Positions 21,791 through 33,712 of a stretch of 64,000 nt of DNA are shown one piece after another (the stretch's first letter is position 1; the number at the start of each line of letters is the position of its first letter). The DNA is from Sphaerolaimus hirsutus (taxonomy: Eukaryota; Nematoda; Chromadorea; Monhysterida; Sphaerolaimidae), in assembly GCA_964036195.1 (NCBI GenBank), contig OZ038454.1, forward strand, positions 26,584,315 to 26,648,314, given 5' to 3'. The notes beneath the pieces are model-generated. The model was not told the origin of the DNA, made no database searches, and saw only the letters and a list, made by a program, of their open reading frames with translations. Both the position numbers and the translations under genes were made by a program.

Positions 21791-24700
21791 ATGGAAAATA
21801 TTCTACAGGATGCCACAGTAAACATATCCAGCGAAATCGATGTCATTTTTGTCAACACATCACTGAAAAAAAATATTTGCACGGTCTACGAAGTGCCGGG
21901 AGATTTAACGCAGACACAAGCAGCTAAAATTCTGTTTTCCGTGTACTACACAGGGCTGATAACCTTTGCATTTATTGGTGAGATGGGCGGCTTTTTGTAT
22001 AAACCGTTTTGTTTTTTGTATATGTTTAGGTTCATTGTGGCCGTACTAACGATGTTAAACAAAAATTCGAATATTTGAAAACAGTAAAAAAATCGAAAAA
22101 TTAAAAGGGATTTGAGAAAAAGAACGTTAAAAATTTAAATACTTTTTTCCATAAAATCCATAAATGCCATAGTTAGGTCGCACACATTAGCTTACAGCCA
22201 AAACTGTTAAATCTGAGTTAAACCCATTTGAGTTTACCAGGGTAAAAATCACTTAGGTAAGTATTTGGTTCGTGAAGCGTTTGGAAGCAGCCTGTAGCAG
22301 CTTCTGTGAAGATATTTCCACACAATGCCACACGCTTCACGGGATTTTCGGTGAAGTGTCTTTCACACACGTCACCTATCATTACGACGCCAAAAATTCC
22401 GTGAAGGGCGCTTCCCCACGCATCAAACCGATGCCCAAGCAACGTAAATCGTAAAGCACGTCACCGACCCGCAGTGGCTTCACGACAAATTCCGCGAAGC
22501 GCGGTGAAGCGCCAACTAGCTTGTGAAGCGCGCTTCACTACGCATCACGCACCCATTTTCGCCACCGCAGGCAACTGCTCGGTGCTGCGGGTGATGTGCC
22601 GCTACGAGTGTCTGCGCACGGCCAGGAACCTGTTCATCGCCAGCCTGTCCTGCTCCGACCTGCTCGTGGTGCTGTTCAGCGGCGTCGTGTCGCCCGTGTC
22701 CATCGTGCACAAGAGGTGGCTGTTCGGATCGGCGCTGTGCGTGGGCATCACCTTCGTGCAGGTAGGGTTGCGCTTGGGTGGGGTGAATTGAAATATCAGA
22801 AAAATGACTAAAGCCAGCAAAACGTAGACACTGTCTTATAATACTATTGATGGCTATACCTGACATCAGAAAGTACTGTCACTTGTCTCATATACCTGTG
22901 TTATGTTGACCCATAACCATATCTGAGAGCTTTTGAAAACAACTGGTTTTATTTTTCCAAACGTTTATTATTTTAAAAAACGCTGGGGGGCTTTCTATAA
23001 ACGTGTTTTTTTAAACTGCGTCGCTGAAAAAGAAAGCTGCGTTTTTTTCCATCCCTATGAGCGAGCTCAGGTAAAAATACCCCCTCGAAAACTCCCCACA
23101 AAAAGCCCCCCATCTCGAATTAACCCCCCTCAAAAAGTTCACTCTGAAAAAATACCCCCCCTGGGGTTATTATCGAGGAAATACGAAGTACCCCCCCCCC
23201 AGGGCGCGTGCATCTTCGTGTCGGTGTACTCTCTGACGGCGATCGCGGTGGACCGGTACTGGCTGGTGGCGCACCCCACGCGCAGCCCGCTCCAGCGCAG
23301 GGGCGCCACCTGCGTCATCGTGGCCGTGTGGTGCGCCGCCGTCACTTTGAGCTTGCCGCCCACGCGCGCCGTCCGCGCCAGGTGAGACATTGAATTCGGC
23401 TTGGAGGGTGTTTTTGGGCGGCTGGGGCAAATTACCAGTTTGCCATTTTACCGGGCATTTTACATGACTTCTGACACTTTGCATGGTATTTGACATTTTA
23501 CTGGGCATTTTACAGGGTCTGGGACTGGCACCTGGTGGATGGTTTATTGGCGCACCGCACACTCAAAATTTTCAAGGGCGGTTCAAACGTTTTTGAGTTC
23601 CGCCAAGGCAGAACTCCAAGGGCGGTTTGAACATTTTTATTTAGGAAAAATGTGGCATTTTTGGGACATTCGGATGAAGTTCACACGAATCCGGATGAAT
23701 TCACACAGTTTTTGTCCATTTGCATATCATAACAAAACGTTTCAAAAACATTGGGACACTTTCAATTCCGCCCTTGACTTAAGAGATACACCCTTTAGAG
23801 AAGGTTGTCATGGGAAACACATCTTATTCATCTTACCAAACATATTTGTGAAAAAAAATTTATAGGTAGATCTAGGCTTTGTCTTCAAAAATGAATAGAG
23901 AAATTTTTTTGTAATATCCACTTGTTAAAAAGATATTGAAGTTCACCATGTGGCATATTTGTGAAAACCAAAACTGAATTCCACCCTCTAGAAAGTGTCC
24001 GAATGTTTTCTTGCCTAGATGGCACACTGACACTCAAAATTGTCAAGGGCGGTTCGGACGTTTTTGAGTTCCGCCAAGGCGGAATTCCAAGGGTCGTTCA
24101 GACATTGTGCACTTTCCTACCTGTCTGAAATAATTCCGCCGATGCACAATCCGGGGCAATTCCGCCATCGTGCAAAGTGTTCGAACGTTTCATGTGCGGA
24201 ATTGAAATCGAGGGCAGTTCAAACGTTTTTGGATTCCGCCCCCGTTTTTAATTCCGCCCTTTTGAATTCCGCCCTTGAAAAGTGTTCGAACTGCAACTGA
24301 AAATTCGAGTGTGCCGTGCAACATTGCATTGCCACCGCGCATTAGGTTACTCTCGGTGAATTCGGAGTTTGGTAAACTCATAAATCGGATTTGAACGCGC
24401 TTGAGTTCACCGGAATGAGGGGTCTGTCAACTCCAGTTGACGAAGATTTTAAGTAACTCATTCTGGTAAACTCAAATACGTTTAAAGCTGATTTATGGGC
24501 ACCCGATTTGAGTTAACTTCTGCTAAATGTGTTCTGTGTGCGGCAACATTATGCCTGCGCACACTAGTTTTCACATGAAATTTCGAAAACTCACAAAGCA
24601 GCTTAGAACGCATTTGAGTTTTCTACAATGAGGTGGCCGTCAACTGCAGTTTACGGAGATATAAAATGACTCATTGTGGAAAACTCAAACACGTTTTAAG

Positions 24701-27700
24701 CTCATTTATGAGTTTTCGAAATTTCGTGTGAAAACTTGTGTGCGCTGAGCCATTGTGATTAAATTTTTTCATATCCACAAGCTCGTACAAAACACGCGTT
24801 GAATGCGCACAAGCAAGCTAAATCCGGATTTAAAAAAACGAAGCAGAATGAACGAAATCAACCGTGAAATGGGTGGATTCCGTCCGAAAAATTTACACAC
24901 AATTTGTTCACGAACATGTCGGGCACATAGTAAAACCCCCGGTGAAAAGTCTCTCAAAAACAACAAAACCTTGGCCAATTAAAATCTACCCCCAGACGTC
25001 TAGACCCATTCTGCGGAGAATTCTGCACGGAAATGTGGCCGTCGCCGGCGGCCAAGAAAGCCTACGGCCTTATGACCATGGTGTTCATGATGCTGGTGCC
25101 CTTGGCCATCATCAGCACCTCGTACAGCTGCCTGTTCAGACACCTGGCTAGGGTCGGTTGAAGTTTTGGGGTGGTTGATTTTTGTGGGGTTTTTTGGCTT
25201 GAAAAAGTGTACCCTTTATTTGAGGTGCCCTTTGTGTTGGAGACTGGCCCTTATATTTATATACCGTATTTGCTTGAATAATCCCCCTGGGGGATTATTA
25301 TTTCGTCAGACTATTTTAAGGGGGGAACTAATCGAGGGGGGGAATTATTCGAGGGGGGGACTTATTATTTCATCAACATTTTCAACCATGTTTCTATCAA
25401 CTCATTTGATGAAATCTGCTTTATTCACACTAAAACGTGCCATTTTTGTTTAAATTGGGCACAATAAATTGAGCAAATTCTTTAAGGGGGGGATTTTTCG
25501 AGGGGGGGAATTATTATTTCCTCACTCGTCTTACAGGGGGGGATTATTCGAGGGGGGGAGAATTATTCAAGGGGGGGTACTATTCAAGCAAATACGGTAT
25601 CTATTGGGAGAAATGCGGTAGCTAAATAATTTATGTATGTATTGATCTACCTGGTCTATGGAATCTGCAATTATAGCAACATTCACCAAACGCAAACATT
25701 CATCACATGTGCTCACTTCGTTTTCTTGCCGTCTAATCATTGTAGATTGTCACATAAATTTCCGCTAATCACATCCGTCTAAATATCAACTCGACTTCAA
25801 TATCAGAATACCGTATTTTTACGAAATACCCCCAGGCCCAGGGGGTTTCTTAATGGTGGAAATTTTAAGGGGGGGGGGGGGGGTTACAAGGATATACGGT
25901 ACAACAAATGAATTTGCTCGCCGCAGAGAGATGAAACAAACAAATCGATGATGTTATGCAGCGACGACAGCCGGCTGCTGCGCGATAAACGTCGCAGGCA
26001 AAGGTACCAAATTGATAGGGTGACGTACCACTCGACCCGACACATTTTTCGGACAGCCCGATAAATGGATCGGGTCACGTAAATATGACAAATTGGCCCA
26101 CGTCCAAGTTATCGGTTGAGTATTTTACGAACGATCTTGAAAGTGCTGAAAATCGCTAAAATAAGCTCCATTCTGCCCACTTTCACCTCCGTAATCGCTC
26201 ATTTCGTCTATATATTCACATGGTTCTTTATAGATGTGTATTTTTAACTAATTTTATTCATCGCGATTTCGAAATAATTTTTGGCCATCTGTCAATTTGT
26301 CATACGGCAATTTGTCATTGTATCCAAAAAATTTCAATTTGGTAATTTTTGTTCGGCAGTTCAATTTTGGATACCAAAAATTCTAGCACCGATTTAAAAT
26401 TCTACACAGGACAAACGCGATGCTGGTGGGAATGGTGGTCGGGTTCGTCTGCTCCTGGGTGCCGCAGATTACGTTTTTCTTGTTGACCGTGGGTTTGTGT
26501 GAACATTTAGAATTTTGATTAAAACTGCATTTTTTATACTGATTGGATTGAACTGTATACAAGGGATTTTACCGTATTTTGATTAATAGAGTTACCTGAC
26601 AAATTGCGCACCAAATTTTTCGAACGCCTCGTAAATAGCCCTCCAAACAAACACAATTTCACAAACAACAACACAAACATTTCACAACACAAACACAGGA
26701 CTACGGGGTGCGCTTCAAGCAGAGCTACCTGGTGCCAGTCCCGCACCATGTAAAGTGTAAAATAACGTGTCAAATGTCATGTAAAATGTTATACCAAACT
26801 TGTCAATTATCATGCAGTGTCTGAATCTCAGTAAAGTAAATCCTTTCTTTTTGTGCATTTACATTTCACATGACATTACCATTGGCTTTACAGTTTCCAA
26901 CGTGCGGGACTGTCCCCTGATCGCGATGTTGTGCCACATGATGGCCATGACGTCAACCTGCTGGAACCCCGTCCTCTACGCTTGGCTGAATGACAACTTT
27001 CGCATGGCATTCATATCGCTGCTGCCGCAATGCATGGCTACTGGGTGTTTTCATATAGGTGGGCGCCACTTTGAAGGAATGTCACTGGCGCCAGGGCGCT
27101 GTGCCATTATTTTCTATCACTCATTCTGCCCTGTCACTTTTTTACTTGTCTTTTATGGGTGGTTTTTATGCGTAGTAAATACCGAATGTCGTCTAATAGA
27201 AGGACATATGTATCTCCATATTTACCTCCAACTACAATAAAATGACAGGTATAAAAAGTTGATGAAAAATATAACGGCGCTCGTCTATTAGAAGAAATAC
27301 GGTACAGGTCGTAGTACACTAAGACTCTTACCTATTTAGTAATCATAAATATAAGAGTGTTTGAAAGGGGGAGTAAGGGTTATTATTCACTCACTTCAAT
27401 TTCACCGGGACCGGGGAGCCATAAGGGGGGATCATTCAATGGCATACGGTAGACATTATATGTACACTCGCAGACAAGGCGTCAGCGGCGGCCATAGTGA
27501 CGGGCAAGCCGCAACGGCAGTCGCTGGCGACGTTGGCCAATGGGCCGCAGCCGCGCCTCAATTCTAACTCGCAAGTGGCGCTCAGGTGCAACGTCACCAC
27601 GCAGCAGCAGGTGCCAGATCCAATTGGAACCTAAGGTGCTTGATGTGCGAGTGGAGGGTCGATTAAATACAACTCGGCATAGACGTGCCACTGCACACAC

Positions 27701-29364
27701 GAATTTGTGCGTCCTCTGTAGATAGGTAAGTGGGTTACTAGGAAGCAGAGTTGTACAAATACTGGTATTTTTGGAAAACGTAAACGTAAACGTAAATACC
27801 TTTTCTAAATTGTGTGTATCAATACTGAAAACGTAAAATACTTCTAAAATACCCGGGTAAACGTAAAAAAAACGTAAACGTAAAAATTTCTTTGAAGTGC
27901 CCCACCCATGATCAAGTGCATTGAAAAACACTTTTGTTTTTCCTATTTCAACCATTTCTCTGCTAATACAATTACATTCTTGCTTACCTATGTTATTTAT
28001 CAAACAATTGAGAAGATAATTGGCCAAAAACATAAATTGTACGTATTATATCAGAAAAAAAGTTCAAAAATGCACTGTTTTTGTGCATTTTCCATACGAT
28101 TTTTACGTTTTCTCTGGTACCCAGGTAATTGTGCCAGGAAAACGTAACAAAACGTAATGGTATTTTTGGAAAACGTAAACGTAAACGTAAATATAAATAC
28201 CCAAATAACCGGGTATTTCGTGTAAACGTAAATACGTTTTTCCAACTCTGCTAGGAAGTCACACAGAGCAGCAGACATTGCATTTGAAACATTTTTGCTA
28301 ATTCTGAGAAAAAAAATGGAAACTACTGATTGCGAACTACCTGGCAGTCAACCAATATTCCACTTTTGTTCTGAGCCTGACTATTCTAAATAATATGAAT
28401 ATGATGAATTCTGAAACTTATATTTTTCATAATTTTAAAGAAAAAATCTCCCATAAATATTTACAAACACAATCGTAATCGACCCTCTACTCACCACAAA
28501 CCTTTAGTCGCCCCACCTTCCAATTGGATCTGAGCCCAGGACTCGGCGGAGAACTCGTCTGAGGCGACGCGGCCTCGCTCGCAGTCGAGCACCGCGGCCA
28601 TGCGCCAGTGCAAGCTGTATGTGAACGGCGACACCGATGCTATCGTCGGTTTTGGCCGGGCAACTTGCGTAGTAAATTATCGTATGTGCTCGAATAAACC
28701 CCCCCCCCTTGATTGACCCCACCCCCGCCACTAAATAAAAACACTGGAATAATACATACCGTATTTCCTCGAAATACTCCCCGGGGCTGATTGTTTCATA
28801 GTGCAAATTTTGAGGGAAGTTAAACGAGGGAGGCGTTTCGGGGGTGGGGGGGTGTATTAATTCATAGTAGTCATTATCACGGGGTAATTCGAAGGGGTAT
28901 TACGAGATAGTATTTCGGTGGGGAATTTCGAGGGCAGTATTTCGAGGTAATACGGTAAATACTATAAAAAGTTCCGATTTCTCATACCGTATTTCCTCGT
29001 GTCACCCCCCGGGGGGTTAATTTTTCAGAGTGAAAATTTTGAGAGAAAAACGTGAAAAATGCAACAATAACCACCATTTATAAGTTTTTACAGCCTTATA
29101 TAAGGATGTAGATGGTATAAACGATGTTCTAACGTAACACAGTAAGTGTTTTTAACGTCTGTTATGCATTTCCCGGACCACAAATTCATACTGCCCATTT
29201 TGAGGGGGGTATTTCAAGGAAATACGGTATTTCCGATTTCCAGCCTTGATCGCGTATCGCATGGGCATTTTCGTTCGCAGGTGCGTCAGCCGCGGTCGGC
29301 GTCGACTTTCAGCGGCAGAAATAAGTCGAACGACGTGGAACTATTGCACGCCGAAATTTACTAG
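21791..29364 (+). CDS. NPFR: Neuropeptide F/Y-type G-protein-coupled receptor, 11 exons
   Basis: Exons: 21791-21977, 22571-22761, 23203-23381, 24996-25152, 25927-26003, 26410-26488, 26699-26731, 26920-27058, 27474-27610, 28540-28671, 29281-29364. All junctions are GT-AG and in phase except exon 7/8, which were one exon before a 185-bp transposon entered. The model gives 464 residues, seven membrane helices and a long Ser-rich tail. Visible marks: N-glycosylation sites NIS and NTS near the N-terminus, Asp92 in LSCSDLL (helix 2), Cys119 before helix 3, DRY at 143-145 followed by HPTRSPLQ, CTEMWPS in loop 2, and NPVLY (317-321) then AWLNDNFR after helix 7. The helix 3, loop 2 and helix 7 patterns resemble insect neuropeptide F receptors, which bind NPF-type peptides at the plasma membrane and signal through G proteins. 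Receptor subtype is inferred. The last exon donor choice (28672) and exon 6 donor (26489 or 26493) are the least certain points. Confidence 0.85.
22215..22570. repeat. CGCTTCAC/GTGAAGCG iterated repeat abutting an acceptor
   Basis: In receptor intron 1, many copies of GTGAAGCG and its complement. The end, CATCACGCACCCATTTT, runs straight into the acceptor CCACCGCAG of exon 2. A related stretch (CATCACACACCCATTTT) is at about 47050-47085. Confidence 0.6.
23079..23190. mobile_element. Family A element, small or partial
   Basis: CCCCCTCGAAAACTCCCC words and a degenerate right end TATCGAGGAAATACGAAGTA. It stops 12 bp before receptor exon 3; only a C-tract and AG lie between. Confidence 0.55.
23425..24320. 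mobile_element. Family B end plus a TIR element with GGGCGGTT iterations
   Basis: 23425-23532 carries family-B-like words (TTTTACATGACTTCTGACAC) ending GGGACTGGCACCTGG. 23545-24320 begins GCGCACCGCACACTCAAAA and ends in GAGTGTGCCGTGCAAC, its approximate inverse; inside, TTCCGCC and AAGGGCGGTTCAAACG recur. No gene. Confidence 0.5.
24546..24752. mobile_element. Family G inverted-repeat element
   Basis: Begins GCCTGCGCACACTAGTTTTC and ends GAAAACTTGTGTGCGCTGAGC. The arms carry ATGAAATTTCGAAAACTCA and the inverse. In receptor intron 3. The neighbouring 24345-24480 is a related GAGTTCACC/TTGACGAAG hairpin stretch. Confidence 0.6.
25264..25587. mobile_element. Family A element, TTGAATAAT variant
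   Basis: TA-CCGTATTTGCTTGAATAATC to ATTCAAGCAAATACGG-TA, with G-rich TTATTCGAGGGGGG units. In receptor intron 4. Confidence 0.75.
25811..25899. mobile_element. Family A element, very short
   Basis: TA-CCGTATTTTTACGAAATACC to TTACAAGGATATACGG-TA, only 89 bp, ending 27 bp before exon 5 of the receptor. Confidence 0.65.
26732..26916. mobile_element. Family B element inside a receptor coding exon
   Basis: Ends GTGCCAGTCCCGCAC and GTGCGGGACTGTCCC (inverted with two mismatches), flanked by CTG on both sides (26729-26731, 26917-26919). The interior has GTAAAGTGT, CAAATGTCATG and ACATGACATT words. If the element and one CTG are removed, the flanking codons join in frame into a normal loop 3-helix 7 sequence. 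The 188 added bases shift the frame and add stops. Confidence 0.8.
27182..27302. mobile_element. Family A element, TCTATTAGAAG variant, short
   Basis: TA-CCGAATGTCGTCTAATAGAAG to CTATTAGAAGAAATACGG-TA in receptor intron 8. Confidence 0.6.
27361..27449. mobile_element. Family A element, degenerate right end
   Basis: G-rich words (GGGGGAGTAAGGGTTATTATT) and a right end ATTCAATGGCATACGG-TA, 24 bp before receptor exon 9. The left end is not clear. Confidence 0.45.
27765..28245. repeat. AAACGTAAACGTAAAT iterated inverted stretch
   Basis: In receptor intron 9. AACGTAAACGTAAATACC-type words flank both sides (27775-27890, 28135-28240) of an AT-rich centre. The outer words GAGTTGTACAAATACTGG and TTTTTCCAACTCTGC suggest another inverted-repeat element. 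Confidence 0.5.
28759..28955. mobile_element. Family A inverted-repeat element
   Basis: TA-CCGTATTTCCTCGAAATAC to TTCGAGGTAATACGG-TA in receptor intron 10. A C-rich fragment just before it (28680-28730) looks like part of another copy. Confidence 0.7.
28987..29227. mobile_element. Family A inverted-repeat element
   Basis: TA-CCGTATTTCCTCGTGTCACC to TTTCAAGGAAATACGG-TA; it ends 53 bp before the last receptor exon. Confidence 0.75.
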
Positions 29365-29526
29365 TTGCAGTTGAATGGAGAAGCTCAAATCACCGAGATG
29401 GACCAGCATTTTTGATTCTTATTCGGGTTTAGGTATTCATAATTCGAGTCCAGGCCCAAAATTTGATCGGGTTTTGCATTTGAAATGTATTCCGCTTATA
29501 CTCAGTATGCCTACCTACCTGGGGGA

Positions 29527-30437
29527 CAGGGTTGGCAAAATCTCGGGGAAAAAAAACAAAATAAAATAAAAATAAAATGGAAAATTTAAGAATAAAATAA
29601 AATAAAATAAAATAAAATAAAATGGAAAATTTAAGAATAAAATTAAAAATTGTATAAAAATTCGTATTTTTGTAAAATTGTATAAAAATTCATATTTTTT
29701 GTAAAATTATTTCTCATTGCTTGAGTGTCTACCTGTTTATTCATGGATCTGGGGGACAGTTCCAAGCTTTGTAAAGTGTAAATGTCATGAAAAAGGTCAA
29801 GCAAATTGTATCCACATCTTATGTTTCATTTCTGAATCTTATGTTTTGTGTACCAAATTACATCGTTGTTGAATCCAAATCTTATGTGAACATTTGGATA
29901 CAAAAACACAAGATTTATTTACACAATTTACACTTTGCATGACATTTATCATGACAATTGCCACTTTGCTTGAAATTTTACATGACACTTGACATTTTGC
30001 ATGACAATTGACACTTTACTTTGCATTTGTCATGACAATTGACACTTTGCATGACATTTTACAAATGTTCCCAGCACACTCCAGTAGTCCTTCTACTGAA
30101 AATGCAAACCATTCTTATCAATCATTGTAACTTTACACTTGCAGCTAGCTAACAATACCTACAGCATGCAACTTCTGAAAAGTAAGGGAAAAATTTGTCA
30201 CAGGTTTTTCATGTAAAGGTTAAATTATAACATTTTTGTGGCCTTGCATGCATGATTCCGATTTTTTGTAAAAATTTTGTACAATTTTTGTAAAAATTTT
30301 GTAAAATGGTGTCATTTTATTTTATTAATGACTTTTGGGAATAAAATAAAATAAAATGAAACAAGAATAAAATTAAAATAAAATAAAATTTTTATACAAT
30401 TTTACTAAAATGAATTTTTATAAAACCAACCCTGCCT
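29527..30437. mobile_element. Family C element with a family B-like interior
   Basis: Begins CAGGGTTGGCAAAATCTC and ends AAAACCAACCCTG. AATAAAATAAAAT arms surround CATGACAATTGACACTTTGC words. The interior is close to that of 15212-16493, so the two share one composite ancestor. A further family B end (GGGGCCAGTCCCGCAC) follows at about 30438. Confidence 0.65.
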
Positions 30438-30812
30438 GGGGCCAGTCCCGCACCCTGTAAATTTCACATGATGTAATCCTCAAACGTTGTGTAAAATGTG
30501 AAATGCACAATTCAGAAAAAGTTTATATACACTTAAAATTTTTACAGGATACTTTAGAGTGTGCCGGTGACGCCCTGGTAGATCCAATTTTTCGGTAAAC
30601 CAGTCGAAATTAAATTGGTTCTCAGGTAGTGTGCTTTTTATTATTTAAATCTAGATTTTTTACAGTTTGTTTCACAAACATGGAGGGTGTGCCTCCCAAC
30701 AAAATATCCTTCCGTATTAAATTTGGGGCCGCGTCCGTTGTAAATATTTATTCTAGGATCCCTATTTTTGGCTCATTGCGAATGAAATAGAGACCTCGGG
30801 TTATTATGATTC

Positions 30813-31464
30813 AATTGAGGCGTCTAATTCTAAAAGTCGACAAGTCCACAAAATGGGGTTTCGAGTAAATCACATTTTAAGTTTCATTTCCAATTCCAGG
30901 TCCGTGGTGCTTGTCCAATGGGGCTCTCTCATGCTCAACATTAAGTTCCAAATGTTAACAATAAAGTGTCAAATTTTCAGCCCCTGCTCTCAACGTATAT
31001 GTGGAAAAATGGGTGTCATAAAATTCTACTCGGACAGAACAAAACTGTTTTGGGGAGAGAAATGCACTTGTCGACTTCTAGCACTCGAGAACATTTTTGT
31101 TCCCGCCCGCGTCGTGCCTGCCTTATGGGAAACTTATGGACTTGTCGACTTTTAGAAATCGGTGTCCATGATGGACTTATCACATTTCTTGCGTTTTTTT
31201 CCCAGAAAAAAAGGCTGCGGAAGGTGGACTTGTCGACTTTTAGCCCAAAACTAAGTGGACTTGTCGACTTCTTGCCCAAATTTTTTGCATTTTTCCTAAA
31301 AATGTCAAATTTGGCACTTTGCCATATTTATGGGCATGTGAGGTCAAAAAATTTATGGAAAATTATGAAAAGTGTGCGCGAGTATCCCCAGATGACGTTT
31401 CCGGGCCTAACTCAAAATTTTCATTTTTTGGACTTGTCGACTTTTAGAATTGGACGCCTCAATT
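30813..31464. mobile_element. Family F inverted-repeat element
   Basis: Ends ATTGAGGCGTCTAATTC and GAATTGGACGCCTCAAT. The word CTTGTCGACTTTTAG recurs about six times across the element. A second copy in opposite orientation is at 53859-54497. Confidence 0.75.
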
Positions 31465-31588
31465 AGGTACGTTCTGCGCATGTTTTTGTTCTAGCATTCT
31501 GCTGTTTTACATGTGTGTCTACAAAAGTGATCTCAATTTTTGTAAAATTTTGATTTGCTGGTTCTAATTTACATCAGCACTTTACATA

Positions 31589-31847
31589 CCGTATTTCTAC
31601 AAATAAAAGAGTGCAGTTCTATTTTCTACCTTTTTACCTGTTATTCTGTTGGAGGTGCCGTTCTATTGGAGGTGCAATTTCCAAAAAAGGTTATTTTTTC
31701 AGCAATTTTTATTTTAACTTTCCAAAAAAGTGGTGAAAAAAACGAAGAAAATAGAATAGCGACTTCCAATATGAGGGCGTCTCAAATAGAAGGATAGGTA
31801 AAAAAGTTGACGAGAAATAGAATGATTCCCTGCAAAAAAAAATACGG
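31589..31847. mobile_element. Family A element, TTCTATT variant
   Basis: TA-CCGTATTTCTACAAATAAAAG to AAAAAAAATACGG-TA, with GCCGTTCTATTGGAGGTG units. 31848-32131 shows nothing recognised. Confidence 0.65.
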
Positions 31848-32131
31848 TAGTTCTTACCTTTTAATGTAACCTGAGCAACATTTTCATATCAGAGCATAAA
31901 CTCAAATAAATAAATAAATATCTCTAAATTATTGTCTTGAACACATGAGCATCCTTGTCCATTTTTCGTATATTTTTGTGTTGTGGCACTCCGCCAACAA
32001 TATTTTCTACATGTATGCACATTCAAAAAATATACCTAAATATTTGAAACAAGGCGGAGTCGTGTAAAATACTACCAATGTATGTTTCATGTCTGTAATC
32101 TTTTTGTCTTTTTGGAGCAACTTTTATTTTA

Positions 32132-33028
32132 TTAAGCCGGAATTACAGCTCAGCGGCGTTTGACGTGAAATGATGACGTCGTAAAATTGATTACATCAAA
32201 ATGGACAAAGGTACAGCATTGAAATTTCAGAATTAGATAGTTCTAGTAATTGGGTGTAATGTCCCAAAAAAAATTTATCAAATAATCATTATTTAAGTAG
32301 TTATTGATTTACCGTCAAAATTTTTTGGTGACGTAAAATGTTTGACGTGAAATGTTGACGTAGAATGTGTAAATTTCGACGGTCAATTAATAACTACTTT
32401 AATAATGATTATTTGAAAAAATTTGTTTGGGACATTACACACAATTACTAGAACTATCTAATTCTGAAATTTCAATGCTGTACCTTTGTCCATTTTGATG
32501 TACCGTATTTCCTCGAAATACCCCCCGGGGGTGATTGTTTCATAGTGGTCCCGAGAGGGGGGGGGTTAAACGAGGGGGGGGGGGTATTTCGAGGGGGGGG
32601 GGGTTATTATTTCACAAGAAAATTTTTGAAAACCAAGTACGAAATTGTCGTCTGAAACGTACGCAGACGTCGAAAAATGCAACAAAAACTGCCATTTATA
32701 AGGTTCTGTAGACTAATATTAGTACGTAGATGGTATAAACACTGTTCTAACGTGATTCCGACATTGTTTTAACGTGTGTTCTGCACTACGCAGAACATAA
32801 ACTGCCGTATTTGTCATGTACGTTCTCTTTACACTCAATTTGGGGGGGGGTATTTCGAGGGGGGGTGATGTTTCATAGTGGTCTCGAGAGGGGGGGGGGT
32901 GTCAAACGAGGGGGGGGGGGGGGGGTATTTCAAGGGGGGGGGGGGGGGTATTTCGAGGAAATACGGTAATCAATTTTACGACGTAATCATTTCACGTCAA
33001 ACGCCGCTGAGCTGTAATTCCGGCTTAA
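32132..33028. mobile_element. Palindromic element with TTAA ends, interrupted by family A
   Basis: Left TTAAGCCGGAATTACAGCTC, right its complement; the whole of 32136-32500 folds on itself and on 32969-33024. Apart from the insertion the arms match closely. No ORF. Confidence 0.75.
32503..32966. mobile_element. Family A inverted-repeat element with a proven TA target
   Basis: CCGTATTTCCTCGAAATAC to GAGGAAATACGG, inserted in the right arm of the surrounding palindrome. The left arm gives the empty site: GATGTAATC there against GATG-TA-element-TA-ATC here. So TA is duplicated on insertion. Confidence 0.9.
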
Positions 33029-33060
33029 ATGATGCATAGGATACCTATTACAATTACCGT

Positions 33061-33260
33061 NNNNNNNNNNNNNNNNNNNNNNNNNNNNNNNNNNNNNNNN
33101 NNNNNNNNNNNNNNNNNNNNNNNNNNNNNNNNNNNNNNNNNNNNNNNNNNNNNNNNNNNNNNNNNNNNNNNNNNNNNNNNNNNNNNNNNNNNNNNNNNNN
33201 NNNNNNNNNNNNNNNNNNNNNNNNNNNNNNNNNNNNNNNNNNNNNNNNNNNNNNNNNNNN
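33061..33260. other. Assembly gap, 200 N
   Basis: A run of exactly 200 N that probably marks a gap of unknown length. It falls directly after a CCGT element end, where C-tracts are expected. Confidence 0.98.
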
Positions 33261-33712
33261 AACCCCCCTCGAAATACCCCCCCGGAATGATGTACATCAA
33301 GTATGCAATGTACATGATTGATTTATCACCGCTAATTTGCATTGCAGCTATACATAGACTAGTTTGTGTAGCTATCTACGTTTTTATGTCCAAATAAATG
33401 CTGTTTGGACACATCTATTACCTGTTTTGGGTACGCAAATGCCTACTTTTTAATACGATCCTTACGAAAATTTCTGACGAAATAATAACCCCCCCCCCCC
33501 TCGAAATACCCCCCGGAATGATGTACATCATGTATGCAAAGTACATGATTGATTAATCACCGCTAATTTCCATTGCAGCTACACATAGACTAGTTTGTGT
33601 AGCTATCTACGTTTTTATGTCCAAATATATGCTGTTTGGACACATTTATTATGTTCTGGTTTTGGACACATTTATTAAGTTCTGGAATCTGTTCTGGGTA
33701 CGCAAATGCCTA

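Noticed and set aside
26732..26893. Plain intron between receptor exons 7 and 8 using the donor at 26732 and acceptor at 26893
   Set aside because: The phases do not match; exon 8 would be read in the wrong frame and meet TGA after eight codons.
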